Assembly (NCBI GenBank): GCA_910588815.1
Contig: CAJUQY010000003.1
Span: 48,055 to 112,054, forward strand
Reading direction: 5' to 3'
DNA: 64,000 nt
Source: an uncultured Lachnospiraceae bacterium
GTDB taxonomy: Bacteria > Bacillota > Clostridia > Lachnospirales > Lachnospiraceae
In this document: positions 27,761-38,066 of the stretch, piece by piece
How positions within the stretch are numbered: the stretch's first letter is position 1
Layout of the letters: each line of letters starts with the position of its first letter
Translations under genes and position numbers: made by a program
Notes under the pieces: model-generated
What the model saw: the letters and a program-made list of their open reading frames with translations, nothing else
What the model was told of the DNA's origin: nothing
Databases searched by the model: none

Positions 27761-29143
27761 TCAAAACTTAAAATAAATAAAAGAATTATAGGTACTACTC
27801 ATAACAACAAGAATGCTTAAAAAAAGAAGGATAAGGCATACTGCGTATTCCACAGCCATGTTCTGCTTTTTTATCCTCAAAACACTCTTCCAGGGAACGC
27901 AGCTCAAGATTCCTGCGGCGATCACAAGCACAAGCCTGGCAGACCAATACCAGTGGAATGCAAATCCAGCAGCCGTCCGGCCAATTCCAAAAAGCTTCAA
28001 AATATAATGAATCCCCATGGAAACGCTGCCGCAGCGGAAAAAGACCCACCCCAAAAGTACGACAATCAGCGTATACAATATCCGCAGCCAGTCAGGAGCC
28101 TTTACCCGGCAATGTCTTTTTAGCAGTTTTTCAAACAACAGAAAAACGCCGTTCCATATCCCCCACAATACGAAATGCCATTCTCCCCCATGCCAAATTC
28201 CTGTTGCAAGGAACACAATAGAAAGATTCACATAAATATTCCCGCGACGATTCCCCCCCAATGGAATATACAAATAATCCCGAAACCAGGAGGAAAGGGA
28301 AATATGCCATCTCCGCCAAAATTCTGTTAATGATCTGGAAATATAAGGATAATTGAAATTCTCTTTAAAATCAAAACCACATATTTTTCCAATCCCTATT
28401 GCCATGTCACTGTAGCCTGAAAAATCATGGTAAATCTGCAGCATGTAGCACACCGCTCCCAGCCAGGCTACACTGACCAGATGCTCAGCCGGTGAAGCTG
28501 AAAAAATTTGATCCACAATAGCCCCAAGCTGGTCTGCAATCAGAACTTTTTTGGCAAGGCCAATACAAAAACGCCTGGCCCCCTCCGCACTTTTTTTCAG
28601 AGAAACCTTCTGACAGTCCAATTGGCTGTACAGATCTTTATATCTCACAATCGGTCCTGCCGTTATTTTCGGGAACATAAGCATGTAAAGAAGAAAGCGA
28701 TGGAACTTTTCTTCATGTTTGATCTCATTTCGATAAATATCGATCAGATAAGAAATTGCCGAAAAAGAAAAATAAGAAACTCCCAGGGGATATATAATCC
28801 TGAAAAATGTCACCTCAAAAGTTCTCCCTGAAAGCCGGCTGATGGTTCCTGCAAAAAAATCCATGTACTTGAAGCAAATCAGAATAAGCAGATTGAAGCT
28901 GACTGAAATCCTTGTGATCCATTTTCTTCTTTGCCCTTCTGAACCTGCAATCAAAAATCCCAGGATATAATTTACAAAAGCAGTAATCCCAATAACAAAG
29001 CTCCCCTTCACCGAACCCCAGACATAAAAAATAACAGAAAAAAATAACAGGATATATGGTCTGCATTTTGTACTGCTTATTCCATATATGAGCAAGAACA
29101 CCGGAAAAAACACAAACAGAAAAATATTCGTACTAAACCCCAT
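27761..29143 (-). CDS. MBOAT O-acyltransferase (AlgI/PatA-like)
   Basis: 460 aa, about 11 membrane segments. MBOAT signatures: RRFCIGLAKKVLIAD, YHDFSGYSDMAIGIGKICGF, FWRRWHISLSSWFRDYLYIPLGGN and the active-site His in GIWHGGEWHFVLWGIWNG. Family members pass acyl groups across the membrane to a partner such as AlgJ/AlgX. AAGGAGAG precedes the ATG. With the DHHW protein it forms a two-part O-acylation unit. Confidence 0.9.
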   Translation of the reverse strand: MGFSTNIFLFVFFPVFLLIYGISSTKCRPYILLFFSVIFYVWGSVKGSFVIGITAFVNYILGFLIAGSEGQRRKWITRISVSFNLLILICFKYMDFFAGTISRLSGRTFEVTFFRIIYPLGVSYFSFSAISYLIDIYRNEIKHEEKFHRFLLYMLMFPKITAGPIVRYKDLYSQLDCQKVSLKKSAEGARRFCIGLAKKVLIADQLGAIVDQIFSASPAEHLVSVAWLGAVCYMLQIYHDFSGYSDMAIGIGKICGFDFKENFNYPYISRSLTEFWRRWHISLSSWFRDYLYIPLGGNRRGNIYVNLSIVFLATGIWHGGEWHFVLWGIWNGVFLLFEKLLKRHCRVKAPDWLRILYTLIVVLLGWVFFRCGSVSMGIHYILKLFGIGRTAAGFAFHWYWSARLVLVIAAGILSCVPWKSVLRIKKQNMAVEYAVCLILLFLSILVVMSSTYNSFIYFKF

Positions 29144-29204
29144 AACATTCTCTCCTTCGTTTATTGAGCGGCTCAGAGCAAACTCGGATGTGGAGAAGGC
29201 TCAT

Positions 29205-30242
29205 TCAGTGACTCGTCCGTGCCCTGCCCAGCCACTTCATCAGATTATCGTGCAGATGATACAGCAGCCATGCAGCAATTCCGGTCAAACATACATAAAA
29301 GATAAACAGCAGATACCGCTCTGAACGGTTCAGCTCTTCCATGGGAAATGTTGAAGTCAGCTCATCTACTATGGTGTGATGCACTAAAAAAATCGCATAC
29401 GAATACTTACTGACCGTATGGCATATTTCCCTTATGATTCCTCTGTCCAGCCACTGGGCACAATAGGCCAAAACCAGAAAGAAGAGGATTCCGACATAGG
29501 TCGTCTGGAAATTAGCAGATATCTCCGGTTTCAAAACACTGTTTCCGATCAGAATTCCCATACTGCAAAATGCCAGCCCGAGATGAACCTTTTTTATTTT
29601 CAACAGAAACAGCATTCCAAATAGTAGTTCTGGAATTCGGACGAATATGATCTTACTGGAGGCAAAGTTCGGAAACCATTCAAAAAACGCAAACAAAACA
29701 TACAGCACGGCCGATACCGACGCCGTCGCCCACGGATGAGACAAAACAAGCTTGCGCAGCAGCGGAAAGAGCAGATACATGAGAATGATACACCCCAAAA
29801 ACCATTCTCCCACCAGGTAATACGTGGAAGGAATGACATCTCTCAGATACCCGTCTATTCCCAGAATCGTTAAAATGAAATTTTCTTTTGGAACTCCCAA
29901 ATAAACCATATGTTTCAATCTATAGAAAAAATAAAGGAACACTGCAAAGTACGCGATCCAGAACATCGGATAGATGGAAAAAAAGCGTTTCTTATAAAAT
30001 TCTTTCAGATTGCACGTTTCTTTATATACATACATGAGAGCCGCACCTGAAACAATAAAAAACAGAGACACGCCCAGATTCCCCACATAAATATTAAAAG
30101 GGTATAGAGTAACGATCGCATTCTCTGGTCTTTGGGGCTCCATGAAATAAAACAGAAAATGTACATTATAATGAGTCAGCAGGATTAAAAATACCGCAAA
30201 TGTACGAACAAAATCCAGATAAAATAGCCGTCCTTTTTTCAT
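29205..30242 (-). CDS. Acyltransferase 3 family membrane protein (OafA/YrhL-like)
   Basis: 345 aa from the ATG at 30242, which overlaps the YfhO stop by 4 nt (ATGA); a longer frame upstream reads into YfhO and lacks family similarity. About ten membrane helices. The start RLFYLDFVRTFAVFLILLTHYN matches the family N-terminus with its active-site His, and FFIVSGAALMYVYKE and YSYAIFLVHHTIVDE are typical. Family members O-acylate sugars or peptides using a cytoplasmic acyl donor. A second acylation route beside MBOAT/DHHW. Confidence 0.87.
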   Translation of the reverse strand: MKKGRLFYLDFVRTFAVFLILLTHYNVHFLFYFMEPQRPENAIVTLYPFNIYVGNLGVSLFFIVSGAALMYVYKETCNLKEFYKKRFFSIYPMFWIAYFAVFLYFFYRLKHMVYLGVPKENFILTILGIDGYLRDVIPSTYYLVGEWFLGCIILMYLLFPLLRKLVLSHPWATASVSAVLYVLFAFFEWFPNFASSKIIFVRIPELLFGMLFLLKIKKVHLGLAFCSMGILIGNSVLKPEISANFQTTYVGILFFLVLAYCAQWLDRGIIREICHTVSKYSYAIFLVHHTIVDELTSTFPMEELNRSERYLLFIFYVCLTGIAAWLLYHLHDNLMKWLGRARTSH

Positions 30243-32995
30243 GGCTGCACAAATGTCCTTTCTTCTTTTTTGATCATGCGGGCAAACAAACGATCCAGCC
30301 GCTTTTGGAACAGCAAAAGAAGCAGACAGGCGACAGCCGCTCCGCCCGAAACAACAAACAGCCATATTGACCTGGCCGGTACATACTTAAATGTCACCGT
30401 ATGCGTTCCTGCACAATCGATCATGACTCCACGCATCAAATAATTGGCCCTGACCAGTTCTTTTTCCTCTCCATCCACATAAACTTTCCAGTTTTCATCA
30501 TAATAATCATTAAAGAGCAACAGCCTTTCTTCTTTCGCATTTACTTCTGCAGTGGCCTCATCGTCTGTATAACTCAGGAAGTATGCATACTCCTGCTCAT
30601 CCAGTTTCTTATCATACTCCCCGATGCCAAGCTCCTGCGAGCATTCTTCTGTGATAAACCCGGTATTTTCCTGATAAGCCGAGCTCATTTCCGTCAATAC
30701 ATCTTCCTCCGTTTCTTTCACTATTAGTTTTTCTGCCAACTCCAGACGTTCTGAATATTCTTTCATTTCCAGAACTACCATACGATCCTCTCCATAATAT
30801 ACGGGATCCGCTTCCTCATATCCTTCCAGGCTATATATCATGGCAATATCTAAATTCCGGTCACTTTTTATACCATTGATCCATAACGCTCCCTGGTACG
30901 TCTTTTCAGATGGACAAGCATAGAGCGTATAGCCGCCTCCCGCTCCCACATTTGCCGTAACCACGATCTTAAACAACTTTCCTTTACAGTTCATAACAGG
31001 TTCAAAATAAACAGTTACATATCCATTATCCGGAATATCCTTATGATCCAATGTACAGTGGGCCGCTGTTTCTCCTGTCTCCATATCCAGGATCACAATA
31101 TCCCAGCAGGCCCCTTCAACCGGAGGTCTGTTGTAAGTTGCCGTTTGGAAAGAAATCCCCGACAAACCATTTTTGTCGGCCGTAAAAGTCTGTTCAACTG
31201 TTGACAGATTATAAATCTCTCCGATCGGCTGTTTATCACCGGCCACCTGAAGAATCCGGCTTCCGTCCGCTGAGCCGGCCAGATATCTGACACCCAGATA
31301 TTTGACCAAATTCATATTGTCAATGCCGGTAAATTCAAGTCTCGTCGCCAGCTCTTCCAGGTTTTCCTGGATGGCCATCATATAATTCCGCACATCTTCG
31401 TTTGTATTGACAAAATTATGGGAAGTCACAAAATTCAATCCATAATATACATTTGTATTCGGCATATATGCCCACTCACCAAGAGGCAAAACTCGTTCCA
31501 TATCCGTATGCTCCTGAAGATATGCGATACTGTCTGTCGCTTCCGGAACAGCCGGAGCCTCGCCGTCAACCCAGGAAAGATTCTTTCTGGCAAAGGCGGC
31601 TCCGATCAGTACCGTAACACACACGGCAATATTCAAGATCACCTTTGTTCCGGAGAACAAAAATCCCAGCAGCAGAATAAATCCCCCAACCACGATCACA
31701 ACCGATACGGCAATCTTTTTCCCATACCCTGCCGGCACCATACAACCAAGGAATATCATTAAAAGAACTAGAAAAATCCCGCACAGTGCAAGTTTTACTT
31801 TTTTCGCGGAATAATATTCCCGGTTTTCTATCATGTCATTGACACTCAATGCACTTAAAAATGCCAAGGCAAAGCATCCCGTGATCAGTACCCTTGGTTT
31901 ATAAGAGGTCCCGATCGCCGGAAGCCTGTTGTAAAGACCTGAGCCAAAATTCGTATATGCCAAAACACCGGTAACAGCCAGGACTGTCGCCCAAAAAATC
32001 ACATGCTGTTTTTTTTCTTTATTCCAAAACGTAAATGGGAGGAGAATCAGTGGCGTAAATCCCATGAAAAAAGTGCTTTCTATCGTATTATTGATCCCAT
32101 TCTGCACGGTCGGGCAAAGCCACGTCCACAGATAGCGCAGCGGCAATGCCGATTTCCCCAGAGAATCCCGTCTTCCCAGATATCCATTACTCCCTACCGA
32201 CGATACCAGATCAATCGTATAGGGAGAACTGAGCAGAAAAAAAAGCAGGACTGCGGCTCCAAAGAAAAGCCAGGAGAAGAATAATTTCTTCCAATCCTTT
32301 CGATATAGCTGTATAGAGTAAACTAACGTATATATTCCCGCAACATAGATAAAATATGCGGCAAAAGTCGGCATTCCTGCCACCAAAAGCAGATACCCCA
32401 TGGCGGCAAATGCCGTAAAATACCTTATCTTCAACGTTTCCAGCATTTTCTTCAGCATCAAAAACATCAAAGGCGCCAGCATGGTTACATCCGTATGAGG
32501 CCAGAAATGCCATAATACCATCGGGGACGCAAAAGTATAAAGAGTCCCGCCGATTACTGCGGCCGCCTTCTTCATACCATAAGACCGCAAAAACCAGTAC
32601 ATTCCCCCAAAACCAATAACATATTTCAGGATCGACTTGATCAGAACTGCGTATTTTAGAGGAAATAGAAATAAATAAGATAAGGGATACAAAAGAAACG
32701 ACAGATCTTCTGTAGACCCCAACCCGATATAGGAATTCCAAAAACCAAAAGAAACCGGCTTTGAAGAATGAAACAATCCGTATAAGGAAGGCAGCAGGGA
32801 ATCTGCATGATCCGGCGCAGACAGGCCGGCTGTTTCTATTCCCATACTGTTCCAGGGTACCCTGTCATACATGATGTTTGTCGCAGACAACTGATAATTC
32901 CTGAAAAAAATATTTGAATAGATACACAGAAAAACAACCAAAAAACCTGCCATCCAAATCCAATTACGCTTTAATACATCTTTGATTTTTTTCAC
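30239..32995 (-). CDS. YfhO family multi-pass membrane protein (putative GT-C glycosyltransferase)
   Basis: 918 aa from the GTG at 32995, six codons inside the longer frame, because GGGAGG is correctly placed before it. About 12-14 membrane helices (VPWNSMGIETAGLSAPDHAD after the first), then an extracytoplasmic beta-rich region of about 300 aa, and a last helix with a basic tail. In Bacillus and Listeria, YfhO-type proteins use undecaprenyl-phosphate sugars made by CsbB/GtrB-type GT2s to decorate wall polymers. 25 nt after the DUF2142 gene; coupled to the acyltransferase downstream. Confidence 0.85.
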   Translation of the reverse strand: MKKIKDVLKRNWIWMAGFLVVFLCIYSNIFFRNYQLSATNIMYDRVPWNSMGIETAGLSAPDHADSLLPSLYGLFHSSKPVSFGFWNSYIGLGSTEDLSFLLYPLSYLFLFPLKYAVLIKSILKYVIGFGGMYWFLRSYGMKKAAAVIGGTLYTFASPMVLWHFWPHTDVTMLAPLMFLMLKKMLETLKIRYFTAFAAMGYLLLVAGMPTFAAYFIYVAGIYTLVYSIQLYRKDWKKLFFSWLFFGAAVLLFFLLSSPYTIDLVSSVGSNGYLGRRDSLGKSALPLRYLWTWLCPTVQNGINNTIESTFFMGFTPLILLPFTFWNKEKKQHVIFWATVLAVTGVLAYTNFGSGLYNRLPAIGTSYKPRVLITGCFALAFLSALSVNDMIENREYYSAKKVKLALCGIFLVLLMIFLGCMVPAGYGKKIAVSVVIVVGGFILLLGFLFSGTKVILNIAVCVTVLIGAAFARKNLSWVDGEAPAVPEATDSIAYLQEHTDMERVLPLGEWAYMPNTNVYYGLNFVTSHNFVNTNEDVRNYMMAIQENLEELATRLEFTGIDNMNLVKYLGVRYLAGSADGSRILQVAGDKQPIGEIYNLSTVEQTFTADKNGLSGISFQTATYNRPPVEGACWDIVILDMETGETAAHCTLDHKDIPDNGYVTVYFEPVMNCKGKLFKIVVTANVGAGGGYTLYACPSEKTYQGALWINGIKSDRNLDIAMIYSLEGYEEADPVYYGEDRMVVLEMKEYSERLELAEKLIVKETEEDVLTEMSSAYQENTGFITEECSQELGIGEYDKKLDEQEYAYFLSYTDDEATAEVNAKEERLLLFNDYYDENWKVYVDGEEKELVRANYLMRGVMIDCAGTHTVTFKYVPARSIWLFVVSGGAAVACLLLLLFQKRLDRLFARMIKKEERTFVQP

Positions 32996-33020
32996 AAAAT
33001 CCTCCCTTAACATATGCGTT

Positions 33021-35024
33021 TTATTTACCGAGAGTCTCTATTGCCTGTTTTAGGACATTGAGCGCCTGCCCCATGTTCATCACTACAAACACCATTGTCA
33101 GTTTAAGTTCCCAGTTTTTGATCTTACATTGAATATTCATAGTAGATAATGGAAACATCATAAAAATAATAATCGGAAGAAAATATCTTGGCTGCACTCC
33201 CTGTACCTGTAATTCTCCCACATAAGAAAAGCCGAGAAACAAGGACAATACGATCAGACTGTATATCGTAACCAAAATGAACAGCGAAAGAATATCAAAA
33301 TTCCGCTTTCTCTTTTGATCGTGAAAGTGGTATTTATCCGGACAGCCGCATGCAAATCCCAGCACAACGACTGTCAGCACCTGATCTATGATCGGTCCAT
33401 TTAATCCAAAGACACCAAAATGACTCATATATCTGAGAAAATTATTATACATAAAAGAAAAAATCGTTCTCGACGCTTCTACCACATTGGATGTTATATA
33501 CTTTAACTGAAGTCCGATATCTACGATCTGCCCCACTCTTCTGTCTTCGCTAAATGGCAAAGCCTTCATCAGATAAAACTGCCATGCCAGAAGAACAAAA
33601 ATAACAACCGCCTCTATGCCTATGACGGCCGCATAAGCTTTTCCGGTTTTAAATTTCCGTCTCGGTATCAAAAAGAACAGCAGCAGGATCGGAGTATAAA
33701 CCAGATATTTTACAGATACGATAAACACCGACATGATAACCAACAAAAACATGTCTTTGGTCCTCACATATCCTTTATCCTCATCCAAAAAATAATCCAC
33801 CGTTGTCTGTATAAACAATAAAGAAGCCGCCACCAGTATCGGATCCAGTGAAAATGATGCCGCAACATACAGTCCCAGCGGCAGCAGAGAAACAATAAAA
33901 TATAAGCTTTTATAATAACGCGCACGTTTGATTGCTGCATAGCAGACGGCGATGTAAAAAATAAACGTTGCAATCCTTCCGAAAAAGATGATCCATTTTA
34001 CAGACAAAGAAAACAGCCTTCCGAGCGCCACTCCTACTGCCGCTATGGAATGATTGACCGGAACCACGGAAGACATATAATGGTGAGCCGCAAACTCCCT
34101 ATTTTCAGAAAATTTTTCATTATACGTCTGATACCCCAGCAGATCCGTCACAATATTATACTGAGCGGTCTCTTCCATGTTCTCCGGCAGATAAGCCCCA
34201 ATATCATCATGTGCTTCATTCCACACATCATGGATCCCGCCCTGGCTGATCGAAAGAGAGCGGAAATAATGAGTGATCTCATCAAGCGGATGAGGAAATG
34301 CATTAAAAAACAAATAAAAGCTGCTCACCAGCACAGTTACCAGCAAAAAATTATTTTCCAGACGCTTTCCCATAAAAAAGACAGCCAAAAGCGAACCCAG
34401 AATACACAGACAGATCAAAAAACACACCTTGATCTTTGCATGACGCATAACACCTGGATTCTCATACACGACTTTCATTTTTAAAGAGTATTCCGATCGT
34501 TCCCCTCTGATATACAGCTCCGAATTTTCTCCAGGCGGTCCGTCTGTCAGAAAGCAGCTGGCCTCTTCTCCTTTAAGAAGGCCGATTCCTGAAATTTCAA
34601 TCGAATATATATGGTGAGAAGAATCGCTGATTCCGCCAAAACGAAACTCATAATAACCGTTATTTTTTAACTGATCCGTTTTCAGGCTGCTTTCATACAC
34701 AGGACTTCCTGTTTCATCTTTGATACAGATCTGAATCTCGCCATCAGCGTTCCCGTTATATGCTCCAAGATACAAAGAAATCCCGCCGAAGAAATCTTTC
34801 ATCGGCTGCAGCTTCTGTACAACTGCCGCATCCCCGGCAATTTCATTCGCATACCCAATATTGTTTCCTCGAGACTCTATTTTTTCCAAATAATATTTGG
34901 AATCAAACAAAGTAGGAAAATTCATAAAAATAAACGCTGCCCAAAACAAAATAACAACCAGCAGATATTTCCATTTGAAAAGAAAATTTCTTTTCAGGAC
35001 ATCTGCATATTTGCACTTCTCCAT
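33021..35024 (-). CDS. DUF2142 family membrane protein, copy 1 (putative GT-C glycosyltransferase)
   Basis: 667 aa. One N-terminal helix, an extracytoplasmic beta-rich domain (about 50-195), then about ten helices. AFPHPLDEITHYFRSLSISQ contains the DUF2142 Pro...Asp-Glu...His signature in the first loop, where GT-C enzymes keep catalytic acids. AGGAGG before the ATG. It has its own promoter and lies upstream of YfhO. The longer N-terminus separates it from copy 2. Activity has not been read from sequence; GT-C is inferred from fold. Confidence 0.78.
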   Translation of the reverse strand: MEKCKYADVLKRNFLFKWKYLLVVILFWAAFIFMNFPTLFDSKYYLEKIESRGNNIGYANEIAGDAAVVQKLQPMKDFFGGISLYLGAYNGNADGEIQICIKDETGSPVYESSLKTDQLKNNGYYEFRFGGISDSSHHIYSIEISGIGLLKGEEASCFLTDGPPGENSELYIRGERSEYSLKMKVVYENPGVMRHAKIKVCFLICLCILGSLLAVFFMGKRLENNFLLVTVLVSSFYLFFNAFPHPLDEITHYFRSLSISQGGIHDVWNEAHDDIGAYLPENMEETAQYNIVTDLLGYQTYNEKFSENREFAAHHYMSSVVPVNHSIAAVGVALGRLFSLSVKWIIFFGRIATFIFYIAVCYAAIKRARYYKSLYFIVSLLPLGLYVAASFSLDPILVAASLLFIQTTVDYFLDEDKGYVRTKDMFLLVIMSVFIVSVKYLVYTPILLLFFLIPRRKFKTGKAYAAVIGIEAVVIFVLLAWQFYLMKALPFSEDRRVGQIVDIGLQLKYITSNVVEASRTIFSFMYNNFLRYMSHFGVFGLNGPIIDQVLTVVVLGFACGCPDKYHFHDQKRKRNFDILSLFILVTIYSLIVLSLFLGFSYVGELQVQGVQPRYFLPIIIFMMFPLSTMNIQCKIKNWELKLTMVFVVMNMGQALNVLKQAIETLGK

Positions 35025-35135
35025 ACCGCTTTTCCTCCTGACGATCTATTTTCATATGGCTTTTCCGCCCCGGATAACAGGCATTTGAACAATCACGGTC
35101 CTCTCAACAAGTCATGTGAATCTGCCGCCCATAAC

Positions 35136-35164
35136 ATTTTACCCTTTTCGCTCCATATTGTAAA
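35136..35164 (-). promoter_or_regulatory. Internal promoter upstream of DUF2142 copy 1
   Basis: -35 TTTACA (35159-35164), 17-bp spacer, -10 TAAAAT (35136-35141), in the 186-nt gap between the two DUF2142 genes. No convincing terminator was found for the upstream gene in this gap. Confidence 0.65.
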
Positions 35165-35210
35165 GGATGTGTAAAATGAAAGACCTTTCTGCCTTCCCAA
35201 AAATCTCCGG

Positions 35211-36806
35211 TCAGCTGCAGCCTGCCAGCATCATCGCTGCCGCCCTCTGAAGGGCGAGAAAATTTAAAATAACCGCCGCCAGAACGATTCCCCGTTCCAA
35301 AGCTCCGCCTCTCACAACAATCCCGCTGACTTTCAGGCTTTTATTTCGACATGTCAAAAGAAAAAGCGGAAGGATCGGCAAAAAATACCGTCCCTGTACT
35401 CCGCGGATATAAGGCTGGCCTATCGGCGTCCATCCCAGAAGCATGGACAAAAGCACCAGAAAGACAACCCCGGAGCAGATCACCAGACACCAAATCCTCT
35501 TTCCAGCAGTCAACAGCACACCGTCCTCCTCTTTAAACGCCGCCAGAAGCAGAAGGATCGAAAAGCTCAGGATATAAAGAGGATTCAGCGGAATGTTCAG
35601 CGCACCAAGCTTCCCGCCGATCATCGTCTCCCAATAAAAGCTTGTCTGAGTACGGATCGTATTAAAAAACAGATACAGAAATTTTATCGGGTTCGCTAAA
35701 AGCATCTTTAACGTATATCCGGGAGCATCAGCCCATGCAATATAATTTTCACCGCTCCCCGTATACTCTGCCAGAACTGCCATATTGTTAACCACCAAAG
35801 AAAGCACAGTCAGAACAAATACAACTGCCGCGGAACAGAAATACTCCCGACGGGAAGCAAATTTTTCTTTTGGTATCAGCAGGCAAAGGCCCGCCAACAG
35901 GAAATATACGATTTTGCAGGGAACAAGCGCCATCAAAAGCACGGCCAGAAAAACCACGTCCCGTCTGCTCATTCTTTCCTTTACAAAAGCGTCGTGAAAG
36001 CAGACTGCCGTAAACAAAAAAGACAGAGAAAGTGGAACCACGTCATAAGACATAGAGGAAACAAGCTCCAGAGTCATCGGCAGCATGGCCGCCACAAAAA
36101 AAATCATTTTTCCAAAAGGTGTCCGTTTGATCGCCTGATAAACACATGCCACAAAAAACAGCAGATTTCCCAAACGGCCGAGAAGCATGGTGCCGGCCCA
36201 TCCCAAATGAAGCAGACGTCCAATCGTGATTCCCACAGCCTGTGGCAGATAAGGAATCGGTCCTGTCCGCATCGGCTCATAAGTAAAGCTGACCATCTCC
36301 GTCTTTTCACAAGATTTGAAAAGTGCATCATAAAATACCCGGTAAGCTTCTTTCTTCTGATCCTTCAATTCTCCGAAAGATACTCCCGCATCCTCCTCCC
36401 GCATCCGCACCATTCCGTCCTCATCTACGGCATTCTGGAAGAGCATCTGATCCGACCAATAATACGCCGAAGCATAATGTGTGATCTCATCCGGCGCGCT
36501 TAAGGGCGGAAGGATGCACATCCAAACAAATCCCGATATCAAAATACAGAGCAAAAATAACCTTTCCAATTTTATCTGTCGCTTCTTTATAAAAAAAATC
36601 CCCAGACAGGCAATCAGGCAAAACATCAAAAATGTAGAACCACAGTAAACTGCCAAAGCCCTACGGCTATAATCGACCAAAACCAACCTGATTTCTGTTT
36701 TAAAACCAAGAACCCAAAAGGCAAGCAAAACTAAACAGCCAAATATCAACGCCACCCATTGCCATCTCTTTTTCAGTTTTTCTAAAATATCTTTCCAATA
36801 TTTCAT
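35211..36806 (-). CDS. DUF2142 family membrane protein, copy 2 (putative GT-C glycosyltransferase)
   Basis: 531 aa, about 12 helices. The signature LPPLSAPDEITHYASAYYWSDQ lies in the first large loop, and PYIRGVQGRYFLPILPLF near the end matches VQGVQPRYFLPIIIF of copy 1. It lacks the beta-rich N-terminal domain of copy 1. Likely a membrane glycosyltransferase that uses polyprenyl-linked sugar. 13 nt after the GT2 gene. Confidence 0.77.
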   Translation of the reverse strand: MKYWKDILEKLKKRWQWVALIFGCLVLLAFWVLGFKTEIRLVLVDYSRRALAVYCGSTFLMFCLIACLGIFFIKKRQIKLERLFLLCILISGFVWMCILPPLSAPDEITHYASAYYWSDQMLFQNAVDEDGMVRMREEDAGVSFGELKDQKKEAYRVFYDALFKSCEKTEMVSFTYEPMRTGPIPYLPQAVGITIGRLLHLGWAGTMLLGRLGNLLFFVACVYQAIKRTPFGKMIFFVAAMLPMTLELVSSMSYDVVPLSLSFLFTAVCFHDAFVKERMSRRDVVFLAVLLMALVPCKIVYFLLAGLCLLIPKEKFASRREYFCSAAVVFVLTVLSLVVNNMAVLAEYTGSGENYIAWADAPGYTLKMLLANPIKFLYLFFNTIRTQTSFYWETMIGGKLGALNIPLNPLYILSFSILLLLAAFKEEDGVLLTAGKRIWCLVICSGVVFLVLLSMLLGWTPIGQPYIRGVQGRYFLPILPLFLLTCRNKSLKVSGIVVRGGALERGIVLAAVILNFLALQRAAAMMLAGCS

Positions 36807-36819
36807 AAATTCCTACACC

Positions 36820-37653
36820 TTACTTCTTCTTTGCATTCCTCCAGAGATAAATCTGGATAAGCTCATTCCGTATATGGCGGATCAGCATGCTGATCATAAG
36901 CTCAAACCGGTTTAAATGCACGACCCCTAGAGTATTATGTTTTTTCAAAAGCTTTCTGTGCTCTTCATTATAGGTTTTCCGGTCATCATTAATTAAATTC
37001 CCAGTGTTGGAATCATTGCGAACCCGAAAGCCATTTAACTCCTCATGGATCACATAGATTTTTCCAAGACAGGCCATCCGAAGCCACATATCAAAATCCA
37101 AAATATAGGGGAACTCCGGATCAAACCCCCCTGCTCTCTCATAGGAGCTCCTTGGAAACAGCGTGTTGCAGGGTGCCCCGAAGAAGCTTTTGAAGATCAA
37201 GGCCCGCTTTGCGATCTTTTTTCCGTCCAGAAGCCCAGCCTTCGGATACCGCTTAAAACAACCTGTCCGCCTCCCATTTTCATCAATCAGGGCCGTGTCG
37301 CTCATGGCCAGTGTCACCTCCGAATGGGCAAGCAGTACCCGAAGCTCCTTTTCTATGCTGTCTTTATAAAGGATATCGTCGGCACAGATCAGCTTGATAT
37401 AATCTCCCTTTGCCTCTGCAAGACATTTGTTCCAATTTCCGGTCATTCCTAAATTTTTCTCGTTCTTTACAATACGGATCCTTGGATCTGCTATAGATTC
37501 CGCAATTTCGATGGTATTGTCCTTTGAGCAGTCATCCACCACCACCAGTTCTATATTCTGATAATGCTGGCAAAGCACCGATTCCATCGTTCGTTTCAGA
37601 TAGACGGCACTGTTGTAGGCAGGAATGCACACACTCACCAAAGGCTTTTTCAT
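36820..37653 (-). CDS. Glycosyltransferase family 2
   Basis: 277 aa, no membrane helices. GT-A motifs VSVCIPAYNSAVYLKRTMES, VVVDDCSKDNTIE, MTGNWNKCLAEAKGDYIKLI and CADDILY (metal site). Cytoplasmic sugar transferase acting on a lipid-linked glycan; donor unknown. Its ATG overlaps the DUF2304 stop by 4 nt (ATGA), so the two are translationally coupled. Confidence 0.85.
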   Translation of the reverse strand: MKKPLVSVCIPAYNSAVYLKRTMESVLCQHYQNIELVVVDDCSKDNTIEIAESIADPRIRIVKNEKNLGMTGNWNKCLAEAKGDYIKLICADDILYKDSIEKELRVLLAHSEVTLAMSDTALIDENGRRTGCFKRYPKAGLLDGKKIAKRALIFKSFFGAPCNTLFPRSSYERAGGFDPEFPYILDFDMWLRMACLGKIYVIHEELNGFRVRNDSNTGNLINDDRKTYNEEHRKLLKKHNTLGVVHLNRFELMISMLIRHIRNELIQIYLWRNAKKK

Positions 37654-38066
37654 TGTTCAGACTCCTTTTCCCCCAAACCGTTTTTCTCCGGCTTTGTTTC
37701 CGGCCCTCTTTGTTCTATATCTGCCGCATCACTCTCCCGCCTGTTTTTGTCAATGGCGATCCACTGCACCAGCTCCTTCACCTTTGTCTCCAGCTGAGAA
37801 ATCCGCATGGACATGGAAAAGCTTTTTACCAACAGCAAAAAAATCATCAAAAGGAAAATAAAATTGGAGGTAGACATGGTGCCGACCAGGGCCGACAGCC
37901 AATCTGCCGCCTGTGGGAAAACGCTGAACACCACCAGGAGCAGGGCAAAGAACACCCAGAACATGGAATCCTCAATCCTCGCCTTGGACTGGCGGATCTT
38001 ACGCAGCATGATAATGAGCACCAGCAGCGACATCAGAATCAAGACGACCCGAAGTACCGTTGTCAT
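37650..38066 (-). CDS. DUF2304 small membrane protein, glycosyltransferase partner
   Basis: 138 aa. Three hydrophobic segments (about 4-20, 35-55, 68-88) and a charged cytosolic tail. The segment IRQSKARIEDSMFWVFFALLLV is typical of DUF2304. Such genes sit directly next to a GT2 gene in surface-glycan loci, and the protein may help to anchor or flip the lipid-linked sugar. ATGA overlaps on both sides tie it to both GT2 neighbours. Confidence 0.8.
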   Translation of the reverse strand: MTTVLRVVLILMSLLVLIIMLRKIRQSKARIEDSMFWVFFALLLVVFSVFPQAADWLSALVGTMSTSNFIFLLMIFLLLVKSFSMSMRISQLETKVKELVQWIAIDKNRRESDAADIEQRGPETKPEKNGLGEKESEQ

